Notes under the pieces: generated by a model | Told to the model about the DNA's origin: nothing | Databases searched by the model: none | Seen by the model: the letters and a program-made list of their open reading frames with translations, nothing else | Shown: positions 22,885-35,189 of the stretch, piece after piece | Numbering within the stretch: the first letter of the stretch is position 1 | Layout of the letters: each line of letters opens with the position of its first letter | Made by a program: the position numbers and the translations under genes | DNA from: Peromyscus leucopus | Lineage: Eukaryota; Chordata; Mammalia; Rodentia; Cricetidae | DNA: 64,000 nt | Reading direction: 5' to 3' | NCBI RefSeq assembly: GCF_004664715.2 | Contig: NC_051074.1 | Coordinates: forward strand, 17,919,558 to 17,983,557

Positions 22885-25800
22885 TATGTGTTTCTGTCCT
22901 CTGTACCTACATAGGAATGTACATGAACATTTAGTTTATTGATTAAGCTTTGTTCCAACTCATGATTCTGGTCTAAAATTGTTTGCTTAAAATTGTAATC
23001 TTTGGGGGCCTACGTGAAGAAAATGTGTATTGAAAAGTCATTAATGTTACAATGTAGATCTGCTCCTACCTCAAGTTGCCTTCACAGGGAACAATATTGT
23101 TAGTCATACTGTCATTCACATTTCTAAGTATTAATTTCACTAACGCAGGGCTCCTAAGATTCAGTTGATCCCAATAGTCAGAAAAATACAAAAGACCAGA
23201 TGATCAATCAGTAGGAATTGTGAATGTCAGTTTTCTTTTCAACTACCCTGTAGTGGGCAACATATTTAACACCACCCATATCCTCTTTTCCTGTCCCCTG
23301 CAGTGGGACACAGGGCGTGACAGTTTACCAGCCTTCGTGACAGAGTCTCTGCAAGGGTCAAGTACTGAGCATGGTTTCCAAGTTGAAAACGGATACTTTA
23401 TACATACAAGGTCCAGTAGAGGAGGCTGTCTGTGGTGCCTCTACAAACTGGAATTGGCACAGTATACACACAGTGCAGCTGTTTCCCAGAGGGGAGTGCT
23501 TTGAAGACCAGGCAGCTCAGTGTCCTCTAAGAGGCAGTGTAGATGGCCACTCCCACACAGAACTGAAAGAAATGCCTCACTATGTTATTTGTACAAGACA
23601 TAGATATCTCCAGTTCACAGAATTACAGTTTTCAACACATTCTGCCACAGGAGAAGATAGCAAACATGCCAAAGTATATATTTACAAAATAATTACCATG
23701 AAATCCACCAACCACACATAACCAGTGCCAATAATACTTCATTGTATTTACCTTTTTCATCAGTTGACATTTCTTCTAAAATATATGATGTCTAAGTTAC
23801 ACTCAAATACTTGGACTTTTCTCTTAAAGTGCAATAAACATCCTTATCATTACTATTAAGGGCTGCTAAAATCTGCACTTATAGATGCACATATACCTTA
23901 CTTCATAACTAAGTAGAATAAAGGTGTTTGACTTCCATAAGCACTGTTATTAATAGCTTTAATTATTACTTTATTTTGTCATATATTGGTTTCTTAGTGA
24001 GAAAATATAACTTACATGCAACTCAAAATAAAGATTTTGTGGGGTATTATTAGTGCATCAGTCCCTAAAGTTGTCACCAACAATCCATGAAGTGTTAATT
24101 TTAATTCAGTTTCACAAACCACACTTAGTGAGTTCTCAGTCTGTTTCCTTATTTTGTTTTCTGTAATGTATATGTGGCACATTGTTTAATTTGTGTTTGT
24201 TTTGTTTCTAGTAAAAATCAGCATTAGTATTCCACCTGTCTTTTTATGTTCAGATTTCTTTTAACATAGAATTTCACCCTTTGGCCAATTTTTATAACTT
24301 ATAATGTTACCTTTTTAATAATACCATTTTAGTAAATAAATATATTTGATTTTGTTTATTTGTAACCAATATTGGTCTTGTTTCTAACATTTTATCACAC
24401 ACTTTGTCATCTTTAATTTCATTATTTTTATCAACAGTATTCAATTTTACTTAAAATTGTCAGCCTTCTCTACAGGCATATGGAGAGGGATGCTACGAGG
24501 GTTGCTCCCTTGGTGAAGCATGTTGACAATCTCTGTAAAGTATAACATGTATGTAGCTTCAAACCAGAATTTCAGATGGGGCTGCTTGGGGAAGAAGGCT
24601 GTAAGTGGGGCACAGGGAAGAGGAGTGTGTGGTTTTATCAACAGAAACCAAGTACATATTCAACATCCAATGAAACCCAGTGCATGTATGCCACATGCTT
24701 TAAAACAAATAGATAAAATAAAACAGAGGAAAGTGTTTTTAAAAAAAGATAAAGTAATCTGTTGGTATCTGTCCTGTGTATTTCCATTCATGTAAGTAAC
24801 ACTGATACATAGACAAGGATATTTTTGGGTATTTCTGTTAGTGATGATACATAATTTAAACAACTACAGTATTACTGGAAAATTGTTCACTCAAAATAAT
24901 ACAACATGGAGCCATTGAGAAATAATGAGGTGGGGTTTAAATTGAGGCATGAAAATCTCCCCAGAGAAGATAATTAAACTAAAATAAACAGCCTGGAGCT
25001 GTGAGTATAGTATAATGTTTTTGTGGGCATCACAATGCATATGTATATGCACATGTCTCTATAAATATAGAAATTGATATTGAAGTGAATATAAATATGG
25101 ATATGGGCACAGATAAAAAGTACATATGGAAATAGAGTTGTGGATTAAAGCATAGATGTTGTGATAAAGACAAACATAAGCATAGATACCATCACAGAAA
25201 CAGATGGTTACTGAAGTAGAGATGGAGAGATCTTCCTCATTGGCCGGAACTCTGAAACTCAGCAGGGACCAGTGCTCACACTTGACTCTTCTTATCATTG
25301 TAACCTCCTACTGGTCTCAAATAGAGCTTCACCCTAAGTAAACCTGTATGATAACGACAGCAAAATGAATGATTCACATTAACTCTAAAAACTCTTCCAC
25401 TCATTTTTTTTTTAATTTTGAGTAACAAATATTCCTTAGCAGGTAAGTCAAAACATCCAGGCCTGACCAGTCTGCACTTCATTTGTCTCACTCTATTTCA
25501 CATATCCACTTAATAAGCATTACAAATTATAGTTCAACAATTAACTTATAGGAGGTCTTATGACCCTAACATTTCCTCATTTCATTAGGGTGAATGCTAT
25601 TCTTCCTGTGGCTCACACAATGTCTCTGTTTTTCATACTTGACTGTCTTTTACTGCAAATCCCATCCTATATAAAAGCAATGGAATAATGGATATATTAA
25701 AGTCATTTGTATTATATTCCCTTTTAAAATCTTAGTTATATGCATTTAACATGAACAGTAATCATGGAAGGGAATATATCTGCATAATGCATTGTTTTAT

Positions 25801-25949
25801 AGATTAAAAATGTATTCAAATCAAATCTTTTGGAACTTCAAAAACTATAAACACTGGTTCAAATTCAACACTGTATGTCACTTAAACCAAAGGAAGCATT
25901 TTTGACAAGTGAAGGTGACAACTAATCCCCTTTTGGCAGGAAGAGATTG

Positions 25950-25950
<1 letters not shown>
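22885..25950. other. Mostly unique DNA, no gene recognised
   Basis: The least AT-rich part, 23280-23580, follows CTTTTCCTGTCCCCTGCAG (ending 23303), which looks like a splice acceptor. It overlaps plus-strand frames 23220-23504 and 23371-23721, but neither resembles a known protein and no paired donor is convincing. The interval 25020-25220 is a loose ATAGATA-like periodic low-complexity stretch. Nothing else is supported. Confidence 0.45.
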
Positions 25951-25956
<6 letters not shown>

Positions 25957-26006
<50 letters not shown>

Positions 26007-26019
26007 TATATATATATAC
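25957..26019. repeat. (TA)n microsatellite with a short CA interruption
   Basis: About 63 bases of TA repeat interrupted once by CACACA near 25996-26001. The perfect self-complementarity gives cruciform potential. Confidence 0.95.
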
Positions 26020-26131
26020 TTATTCTCATATTCAAAAGAAATATAGTAAAGAGGTATCTATTTTCTATTCAGTCTAATTTCTATACTGTCTATCAGTTTT
26101 TAAAATCAGACAATTCTAAAAAAAAAAAAAT

Positions 26132-26306
26132 AGGGTTAAAGTGGGGCGATGGTGGCACACGCCTTTAATCCCAGCACTCAGGAGGCAGAGCCAGGCAGAT
26201 CTCTGTGAGTTCAAGGCCAGCCTGGTCTACAGAGCAAGATCCAGGAAAGACATCAAAACTACACAGAGCAACCCTGTCTCGAAAAACTAAAAAACAGCGT
26301 TAAAGT
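26132..26306 (+). mobile_element. B1 SINE, full length, with target duplication
   Basis: A classic B1 in sense: GGTGGCACACGCCTTTAATC, CCAGCACTCAGGAGGCAGAG, GAGTTCAAGGCCAGCCTGGT, CTACAGAGCAAG, AGAGCAACCCTGTCTC. The body is about 26143-26280 with a short A-rich tail. The flanks AGGGTTAAAGT (26132-26142) and AGCGTTAAAGT (26296-26306) form an 11-bp target duplication with one mismatch. Confidence 0.93.
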
Positions 26307-26369
26307 TACTAAACAAGAAGTAATGGATGAATGTTCTGTCCCCTCTCCCCCCTCAAAAAAAAGTCAGAA

Positions 26370-26530
26370 TTCTTCCTGTTCCTCTCTCCCTTCTTCCCTC
26401 CTGCTCTCTTTTCTCCCCCCTAATTCTATCCCTTCCTCCCTCTCTCCCACCTTCTCTTCCCCCCTCCCCCTCCCTTCTTTCCCTCTCTCCTTCATTTCTT
26501 CTCTATTGTTCTCTCTCCTTTCCTTCATCC
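26370..26530. repeat. Polypyrimidine tract (CT-rich)
   Basis: About 160 bases almost entirely C and T on the plus strand, with C runs such as CTTCCCCCCTCCCCCTCCC. Overlapping frames on both strands (26323-26580, 26327-26551 and 26364-26564) are explained by the composition. Such tracts can form triplex structures; that is general knowledge rather than something shown here. Confidence 0.9.
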
Positions 26531-26580
26531 CAGGCACATACCTGCATGTAAATATTTGTTTCATGTATAAAACATCTTAA

Positions 26581-29500
26581 GGGATTCTATCACCTTCACA
26601 TAAAAGCCAACTGAAAAGAAATAATGACCACAAATACGTTAAATCCTACCAATGCCAATCAAAATGAGATTCCACTACTTTGAACCATTTAAATCACAAC
26701 GAGCAGCATTGTTCTTAGTAAGTAATTATAGTGGCAGGGGAACTTGAAAGTCAGAAGCAAGGAGAATACAAGAGGCATTTCCAGAATTTCCTGAAATCAA
26801 GCTTCCAAAACACCAAGTGGCTAGCTGGGGAAGTCAGCAGCTGTACACCTATTAGCCATTTTCATGTAAATTATGAATCCAGTAAGAAAGTCAAAAATAG
26901 TGACAAACACTTAGGCTACATCCATAGTCCCTAATCAAAGGCTTGCCTTCACCTGTGCTCAGTGGGAACCATGCTTTCTCCCTCCATTGGCCTTTCCTTT
27001 CAAGCTAACAGAACACAATTAACTAAGAAGTAGTACAATTAACCAGAAAGAAAAAAAAAGCGATCAAACAATATGTTACTCAGGCAGGAAAATGCCATGC
27101 CAATGTCTTTCATTCTTGGCTCCTCTATAGCAGATGATTTCACGGCCTTTTCATTAAGAAGAATGAGAATAAACACACTTTGCTTGCCTTCTCTCCACAC
27201 CTGCCTCTCCTCATGCCTCTTTGAACCTTCCGTGAATTGCTCTGCTGATGTCTGTCTTTTGACAACAAAGTGTAAATAAGATTCTAGCGCAAGATTCAGT
27301 ATGACCCCATGTGTTGTGAATAAGGTCTGAAATGTCCCTTCTAAAAGTCAAAGCCCTTTACCAATTAACATACTGCATCCCTTCACTAATGTCCATCACT
27401 ATGAATACTTACATGAGCATCAAATGCCAGGCAAAGTGTGTGGACGAAGCGATGTGTGTGTGTGTGTGGGGGGGGGGGTCCAAGTGAGCTGTGGAGCAGC
27501 GTCATATACTTTCCAGGTATTCTAATAAATATGAAACAAATGCATCCTGGGATACAGTGCATGGGTACTGAAGCTTTATTTCGGTTACTAATTTTTAGCT
27601 TAAAAAAATGCTGGACAAAGGTAGGCTCATCTCCAAACACACAGGACATAATGATGCTTCTCTACCACAGTGTCACATTTGTGTCCCGTATGCAATGTGT
27701 CAGAATCCAAAGTCAGTCTCTACTCACCTTCTCTTAGGTTTAAACTGTAGCCCTCACTGCTGCTTAATCAAGCTTAATTCTTAATGTTATTGTAAAACTA
27801 CAAAAAACAACTTATTTATCAGCAAAACCAGTTTATCTATATTCTTGTCACAGTTCCCCAGATATGTCTCAATTTTCCTGTATTAAGACCCTCCCAGGCC
27901 CTTCTGTAATATGCAGTAAGGCTATATTTACATCCCACTTCCACTCTACAAATCAGTACAACATAAGTAAATTATTCCAAAAACTTTCTCAGAGTCTGGC
28001 TCCTTGGCTAAAAACCATGTGTATCACAGTTTTTACAAAAACACATACCACTTCCTCAATAGAATAGGGCGGCTCCATCTGTGTGGTTCTATTCAACCAT
28101 TGTACAGCATGGGAGCACATATTTATGAATCATTTGTCCAACAGACCTCGCTGGAGCCTTAACACCTGCTGTGTAAAGCCTATCCTCAGACGTATGATGA
28201 AAACATTTCAAAACTCAGAAGAAACCAAAACACAGCAGCTCTTTTTAAGTTTGACAGAGCAAAATAATAAATTTAGCTGCAGCATATTTCTGAGCCTGAC
28301 TTGAGTAAGAGCAAATAGCACTTTTAAATGGGAATCGTGCACTAATCCTTAGGATACCTAGGGCCAGATGCTGGTCGGCTCAAGTTCTGTTACCTCCGAG
28401 CTCTCCTTCTCACAAGCTTTGTCTTCTTACCTCCTTCTTCAGCCTTCCCATTTCACACTCTTCGGGAAAACCTACTTATATATTTGGTCTGTGTGTTCCC
28501 TTCCGTCTAAAAATACTGCATTGTTCTAAAAAAAATAATGTAAAGTGTTCGCAAGGGTAATGCAGAAATCAAAGATCTTAAAATCCCCATCTCCGACTTC
28601 TCTTGGGATGAGCAGATGGCAGGTCAGACAGCATCCATGTACACAACTGTCTCGTGACCTGAGCTGTTTGGGTTCATCATCCACATCTCCTGCTTCCCAT
28701 ACTCTAGCATTATCCACTCAACACTGAAATGGCTAATCATTTCACAGACAGCAGCCGTCTGACTGGTTTGTAGACAGAGTACTAAACAACCAGGCTGCCT
28801 GAGACTTCCCCCTGCATTTTCCCCGGCATTGATCAAATAATCCTGAATCGCGGTGCAGCAGCCTCTCTCTCTCACCTATTGACTCCAGGCTCATTTTCTT
28901 CTCTATGGACTCTATTTCATTTCCTCTTAATCTGACTCAGCCCCTTTTTCACTTTATCATGTGTAACAAGTCAATTTCCAGGCACAGGGTTATCAGTAAA
29001 GATTATCAGGGTAGACGTCTATCTCCCACACCAAAAAAAAAAAAACAAAGAAAAAGAAAAAAAAAAGAAATGAGCAAAATTTAAAAAGAAATTAGATGAC
29101 AAGATGTATTCAGATAACACCAACACACACCCAACAACCTACACCAATCTGTCGGCTGTCAGTCTGAGCCCTGGGTAGAGATTTCACTGATTACCAGTGG
29201 CTTCCAGGTCAAAGGTACGAGAGTAAGAACAGAGAAAGGTAATAAACAAATTCCAACAACAGAGATTTTTATCACCAACAGTGGCTTGATAGCTAAATAC
29301 ACGAAATAATAAAAGCTAATTCCTTTCACTGTCCACAGCAAGGACACAAAGTCATTTTAAGCCTCTTGGGCTGAATACAGTGTTTTCAATTCTTTTCTGA
29401 AAGAAGAAAAATTAAAAAAGAGACTTAACCCACCCTATTACTTGGGATTGCAAGTACTTTGAAAGTGTTAAGCATCTATTAAAAGCAAGTGTACTGCCAA

Positions 29501-30680
29501 TGTTTCAAACGGAGACAGATGATGTGATGTTCCTGCCCTGAAACTGTAAATGTTTATATGGAGCCCATGACTACATCCCTGTAATGAAAAAGGCTTAGTG
29601 TGAGTTAAATGAAAGACTGCTGCTATTTTCTTATGTGGAATTAACAGTCACAATTTTTTTATTATCCAAAAATAATCCTCCCAAAAAAAAAATGCATTTC
29701 AGAGCAAAATTCTCAAGTTTAGAAGTACAACAGTTCCTTAGGAAAGTATGTTGCCGTGCAAATGGGGCTTCTCTAATATCCTTGTGCCCTTGGGCTTTTC
29801 AGCAATGTTTTAGGACATGTGTGGCCATCATGACTTAGAGGATAGCACTGGCATCTAGTGGGGAGAGGCCAAGGATGCTGCTAAAGATCTTACCATAAAA
29901 AACATAGTCCTGGTTCAAATGCCAAATGTCCATCAGGTACTCAGGACCACAGAGGTGCTGCCAGACATGAAAGAGGGACAACATAGGAAAGCACACATTT
30001 ACTGTCAAGTGGCTTCTGAATTACTAATAAAGAACTTTATATTCAGATGGGACATAGGAAATCATACAGTCTAAATTTTACACACACCCCAAGAGCCAGA
30101 CAGCTCAGCCACTTAGGGAGGCTATGCTGTGTGCTACTCCAGCCTGCCAATTCCAGGCCAGGATGAGGTGAGGCCAGGAGAGGACAAAGGATGGACAAAT
30201 TGGATTTTCAGTGGCTAAAAGTCCTCTAGAGGATTCTCAGAGAGCCATTCTGGATTTTTCTCTGTAGTGGTCACTTTAAAGAGATCAGGATGGTTCAATT
30301 GCACAGCATAGGTTAAGGAGAGACATTACAAGGTTAATAGCATAATTAAGGAAAATAGGGCTGAATATATGTTTATTCATCAAATGTTATTACATTAGAA
30401 CTGTGATAAACCCTTAGAACTTGAAAGTCATAAATGTAGGAGGGGGAAGTAGCCTCCACATCTTCCATACATTTAGCACATTTATAAAATCCATTACATT
30501 CAAGAGGAGGCTTAGGTTTTAAAAATACCTTCCACTTACAGAGAGAAACTCATAACAGGACGCACGAGGAATCTGAGCATTTTGGGTTATTGAATTGGAC
30601 AGACTTGTGCTGGCTTTCATTGGTCTTAGCCACGAAGGAGTTCACTAAAAAGATGCCAGACAATTCACAGAAATGCTGAA
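26581..30680. other. Mostly unique DNA, no gene recognised
   Basis: No SINE, LINE or LTR landmark found. Small simple repeats occur at 27453-27478 (listed separately) and an A-rich patch at 29031-29071. Frames such as 27073-27279, 28083-28304 and 28545-28727 have no family resemblance. Base composition is moderately less AT-rich around 28360-28900. Confidence 0.45.
27453..27478. repeat. (TG)n followed by an 11-G run
   Basis: TG repeat from 27453, ending in 11 consecutive G at 27468-27478. Overlapping frames on both strands (27386-27649 and 27438-27737) read through it and are not convincing genes. Confidence 0.9.
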
Positions 30681-30687
30681 AAAGTAG

Positions 30688-31400
30688 AAACCTCAGGTTG
30701 AAGACTATCTTTTGGAATGAGACCAACACCATGCTTCAAGCCTGAGTACGTCCAGATGCTAGGTGATAGCAGTCAGTTCTGCTCTGACCCTTCACCACAT
30801 GCTGCAGCGGCAGCCACCCCAACACCTGGAAGAAGCAGAGATGCACACCCAAGCTGCTTCTCAGGGATACTACCAGCCCGGCATTTCCTCCGTCTTGGGT
30901 CCCTGGCTCAAAAGAAGTCACGCTCTAGAATTTTGCTACCTACTGTGGCAGGGGGAGAGGACGGCAGGTGCCACAGTAGCTGCTGTGTACTCTGAGCCGT
31001 AAATGATACCATTGCTTCTACCCAGAATTCATTAGCCAGGGCCAGGAGCGAGCTGACTCCATGGCAAGCGAGGAGGAAAGAAAGGACAGCCCTACTACGT
31101 ATGCCGAAGACAGAGCCCTAGGGACGGCAGCAGCAACTTCTCATTACTTGGAAGCCAGTCTACCCTGGGAGCCTGCTGAATTCATACACCACCTGTGACC
31201 ACCAAACAGAGCTCAGGCTCTCGGCCCCTTGGCTTTTGTGGCACCAACTCTCGGTCTACCATTGATGAGTCCTTATCCAGCAGAGGTGTGCTTACTTGAC
31301 AGAGCTCAGGTCAAATGTCTGCCGCACAATTTTCAGCTGCCATAAGCTAGGACTTTCGCCTTCACGACTCCTAAAATAAAAAAAAAAAATTAAAAACCTC
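30688..31400 (+). pseudogene. Candidate retroposed transcript copy, unidentified
   Basis: A segment of about 700 bases that is clearly richer in G+C and CpG than its surroundings. It ends with CCTAAAATAAAAAAAAAAAA (31368 onward), a polyadenylation-like signal merged with an A-tail. Short flanking repeats AAACCTC occur at 30688-30694 and 31394-31400. Together these suggest retroposition in the plus orientation. Frames inside are short: 30717-30995, 30763-31002, and an open stretch of about 57 codons around 31013-31196 containing MASEEERKDSP. I recognise none of them. Alternatives are a conserved non-coding region or a real terminal exon with a chance A-run. Confidence 0.35.
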
Positions 31401-32402
31401 TAAACGTAAAAGTTCCATAAAATAATTAGAAGCAGGCTTTTTGAAAGTATAATAATTTTCTGTCCAAGAATATGAATTTAAGTCATTCATGTACTCACCA
31501 TACATGTCCTTTTAAGAATTGTCATTATAGGTCTAATCAATAAGTCCTAGCCTCCTTTCTTGGATTCCCTATCAAATGTGCACAGCACAGCAACAATACA
31601 GAGGAAATAAATTGCATTAGAAAAAAACATTATCTTTTAAAGCACCAAGAAGAATACGGGGAGAGTGTTCCTAAAGTGATGGCGTCAAATTAATACTGGG
31701 TCTCTGCAGAGCAGAGCACACAAGAGAGAGCTCAGAGCAAAGAGGAGAAAATTGTAAAAGACCAGTTTATATTTGTGGAAATGATCTCTACAATCGCCAG
31801 AGGCAATCTGAAGCTGGCACCTTGGAGTTGGTCAGGAATATTGAAAGCTGCCCAGAGGCTCAAGTAAGTTGTACTCTTGACACACCCAGAAGCAGCCATC
31901 CTCATCATTAATCTCCATGAGTTTATCCACCTCCCTGGCTACCTCCCCGGTTCTTCTTATTCCTTCTCTGCTCTCGTTTCTCTCCACTTTTCCAAAGGAA
32001 AACTGAACGCTGCGTGCGCAAAGAGGAGGAAATGAAAGCTAAATTCTACACTTTGTTAGACGAAGGCAAATTGCATATGCTTTTGTACTTTATATTAGCT
32101 AACTGTGTGGATGGGTTATGACTTTGAAGTTTTTCACGGAAAGAGGGTCTTCTAACTACAGAACTTCAACAATAATATAAAGTTATATTTTATTATGTGA
32201 GACTTTCATAGCAGATTCATTGTAAGTACTTGGCATTACTGTATGTATCCCTCTTCTTCAAATATAAAGTGAAGAGTCTTCTAAATTGGAGGCTTCTTTG
32301 CAGCAGCATTACTTCTGTGTTAGAAGCCCCGACATGTACATTAGGACAAAACCTTATTTGAAATTATGTTCAATCCTCATGATAGACGGAAGTTCTAAGA
32401 GA
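31401..32402. other. No recognisable feature
   Basis: Unique-looking AT-rich DNA. A CpG-containing patch CTGCGTGCGCAAAGAGG near 32010 is isolated. No frames of note. Confidence 0.5.
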
Positions 32403-32925
32403 ACAGTATGATGTTGCTTCTTTACTCTTTTTGAGGGGGGGGCACTACCCAGCTCGCAAACAAATCATGCGCTGAGACTTATTCTTAATAGATATCTGGC
32501 CTTAGATTGGCTTGTTTCTTGTCAACTTTTCTTAACTTAAATTTTCCCATCTATCCTTTACCTCTAGGCTTTCTCCTTTTCTTACTTCTGTATATCTTAC
32601 TTTTACTCTGTGACTGGCTGTGTGGCTGGCCGGCTGGCCTCTGGTGTCCTCTCTTTTTTCTTGTTCATTCTTTTCTTTCCTCCAAGATTTCTCCTTCTAT
32701 TTATTCTCTCTGCTGGCCAGCCCTGTCTATCCTTTATTCTGTCTCACTATTGGTTGTTCAGCTCTTTATTAGACCATCAGGTGTTTTAGATAGGCAAAAT
32801 AACACCACTTCACAGAGTTAAACAAATGTAACATAAAAGAATACAACACTTCTTTACATCATTAAACAAATGTTCCACAGCATAAACAAATGAAACACAT
32901 CTTATAATATTCCCCAACAACAGCA
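32403..32925 (-). mobile_element. Solo ERV LTR (ERVK-like), antisense, with 6-bp target duplication
   Basis: On the minus strand the LTR runs from TGTTGGGGAATATTATAAG (32919 down) to an end reading CA at 32409. Internal landmarks include GACCAATA-type and GTCTAATAAAGAGCTGAAC (polyadenylation signal region, near 32770) and a pyrimidine-rich plus strand. The flanks ACAGTA (32403-32408) and ACAGCA (32920-32925) are a 6-bp duplication with one mismatch, the size typical of class II ERVs. No internal region or second LTR is nearby, so it is a solo LTR. The plus-strand frame 32507-32821 is a shadow. Confidence 0.75.
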
Positions 32926-34515
32926 TTCACAGAAGGGGCAATCTAATTTAGAAAAAAAAAAAAGTACATTGTTTCCTACCATGAAAGGATCCATTCTTTG
33001 CATTTTTACATGTGTGTGTGTGTGCACTTACATGTTCAGTTACCCATATAAGTATGTACATACACATATCTCACATGTGCATATAGGTTAGACTATATAT
33101 ATATACATATATATAGGTATGTATACATATATACAATTATCAATGCCTGTATTTTATCTAAAAGGATGAACAGTGACTGCAGTGTTGGCCGTGTATGGTC
33201 TGTGCACTACCTAGATTACTCATTTTTCCAAATGCTAAGAGGGTTGACCACAGGAAGTGCCAGCAATGGCACTCTCGGAGAACTGCGCTAAGCCCAAGGG
33301 AGAGCTATGTCAATAACATCGCCACACTTTGCCCACCAATTATCCATCTGTGATAATGCCACCCCTATCCCATGTGTGACTTTCTCAGCTTCAACTGTAT
33401 TCCTTCTTTTCCACCTTTTCCTGACCTCCAGGTGTCTTTCCTGAATATCTTCAAAATCCCCCTGGTAGGGCGTGTGAACATGGATGAAGTACGTTTTGTG
33501 TCACTGGGAACATTCCACCGTGCACTTTCCCTTATTTTTCAGTACTTTAGTTTTCAAAATTAAACAGACATACCTTCTTCCTTGAATTATTCTTCTAATG
33601 AAAACTAATAACAAAGTTAAAGGTTTTAGAACAGTATATAGCACATGTTAATGGTACACAAAATTTTAGCCATTATTATCAATGTGACAGTTCCCTAAAA
33701 TATCTTTCAAATGATTCAGTCATATTGGCCTTCATCAACATATCTAGATATTTTGATGAAATTATTGCTTAAATATGTATTCATCTATAAATATTTTGTT
33801 AATATTTTTCACATTTGAAATCATTTCCTAGAAGACATTTACAGAAATAAAATTAGTTGGTTAAATGTTATACATATTTAATAGTAATGTCTTCTTTACA
33901 GTTTAAGAAAAAAATCAATAAAATGTCCATTACAGATTTTTAAAAGACAAAAAAGGTCAAAACTTTGTATATAGGTTATAGGCAAAAGAAAAACTCAAAA
34001 ATAGTATAATTTTCTATATATTTAAAATTAGTAGAGTCCTGTGGATCCAAGAAAAAGCTAAAGATGGTTAGAAGAAAAGGCATGCCCATATCAATCATTT
34101 CTACATTTCTTTTCATTACTTCTTAATCAATACAGTTCCCTAAACAACTTCTATAGCTTCTACATTATGATTGATCTTGTATATAATCTAGACATAGAGC
34201 ACACCTGTAAACCTAGCTCTGGGGCTGTGGAGACAGGAGGCACATCAGAAGAGGAGGTTCATGCCACCTATTGTTAAAAAACAAAAGGTGGGGTTTTTTT
34301 GTATGTATAAAAGTGGAGGGGCTTAAAAGCCTGTTTATGTTTAGCTAGCATGTCATTGATACAGATATGTGACATGTCCACTAAACTATGACTGACACTG
34401 GACATTCAGTGGGTATAAATCAACACAAAACACACTGGATGTCTGGGAAACTCAAATCAGTGATATAATCTGTTGTGTAACTATTTTCTGACATAGTACC
34501 ATGTTTTTGGTTTAG
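32926..34515. other. AT-rich DNA with no gene
   Basis: Contains the simple repeats at 33008-33135. The frame 33372-33563 has no family resemblance. A faint B1-like phrase, CACACCTGTAAACCTAGCTC, lies at about 34203-34222, but it is too short to call. Confidence 0.45.
33008..33135. repeat. Compound TG and TATA/ACAT simple repeat
   Basis: A TG run at 33010-33024 followed by a degraded purine-pyrimidine alternating stretch, with GACTATATATATATACATAT at 33091-33110 as its clearest part. Confidence 0.85.
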
Positions 34516-34517
34516 AT

Positions 34518-34720
34518 ATATTCATTTTATTTTATATGTATGAACTTTTTATCTACATTTATGTATATTCACCACTTGCGTCCTGGGAACCGGTGGAGGT
34601 CAGGAAAGGGTGTCAGATCCCCTAGAGCTCCACTTACAGTTTTGATCTACCATATGGGTGCTGGGCACTGCACCCTGGTCCTCTATAAGGGCAGAACTGC
34701 TGAGCCACCTCTCCTGCTCC
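34518..34720 (-). mobile_element. B2/B3-type SINE, antisense
   Basis: The plus strand reads TTTATTTTATATGTATG-like tail sequence, then GGAGGTCAGGAAAGGGTGTC, AGATCCCCTAGAGCTCC, TTACAGTTTTGATCTACC, ATATGGGTGCTGGGCACTG, GGTCCTCTATAAGGGCAG, GCTGAGCCACCTCTCCTGC. This is the reverse complement of a B3-type SINE with the tRNA-related head at the right. No clear target duplication. Confidence 0.8.
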
Positions 34721-34789
34721 CACAGTGTGACTTTTGTGTGACAGTGTATAAACATGGCCTGGAAGTCGGAGGCCTGAGTCCTTAGCCCC

Positions 34790-34920
34790 CATCTTTACCA
34801 ATCTGCCTATGTGTATCTGCTTGTGGGTCTGTATATCTACATCCATGTGGGCTGTGTGCCAGTCTACATGTGTGCCTATATCTGCCTGTGTATAGCCTGT
34901 ATGTGCTGGCATACACCTGG
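34790..34920. repeat. Degenerate CTGTRTGT-like low-complexity stretch
   Basis: Loosely periodic CTGCCTATGTGTATCTGC, CTGTATATCTACATCCATG, GTGTGCCAGTCTACATGTG phrases directly after the SINE. The minus-strand frame 34634-34912 covers it and is not a convincing gene. Confidence 0.55.
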
Positions 34921-35064
34921 GTGGTCTCTGCCTCCTAGTGAATAAAGTATGTCTTAATAGTCATAGATTATGTAAGACCTAAGTTCCTTAAAAATCTCTT
35001 AAACCTCCCCGACTCCTCAGCGTGCCTTCTTTCCTAACGTCAGAGCATGGATCTCTCACACTAA

Positions 35065-35185
35065 CAAGCAAGTTGAGGCCACTCTAGGCTACAAGAGACT
35101 CTGCCACAAAGATGGGATGGGGGAGAGAGAGAGGATAAGAGGAGGAATGGAGGCAGGTAGAGAAGGATGGAAGAGAAGGGAAGTT
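35065..35185 (+). repeat. Possible B1-like fragment followed by a purine-rich run
   Basis: AAGTTGAGGCCACTCTAGGC then TACAAGAGACTCTGCCAC resembles the right half of a B1 or related SINE (GAGGCCAGCCTGGGCTACAA, GACCCTGTCTC). It is followed by a G/A-rich stretch. Highly diverged; tentative. Confidence 0.4.
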
Positions 35186-35189
35186 CTAG

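Noticed and set aside
22711..22914. VCVCVCV-type frames over the TG repeat as proteins
   Set aside because: Dinucleotide repeats read open in several frames; they are microsatellite artefacts. The same applies at 16550-16738 and 27438-27737.
25020..25220. ATAGATA-like periodicity as a tandem satellite
   Set aside because: Units are too irregular in length and sequence to define a repeat unit.
26323..26580. Proline/serine-rich frames as a low-complexity protein
   Set aside because: Produced by the polypyrimidine tract, open on both strands.
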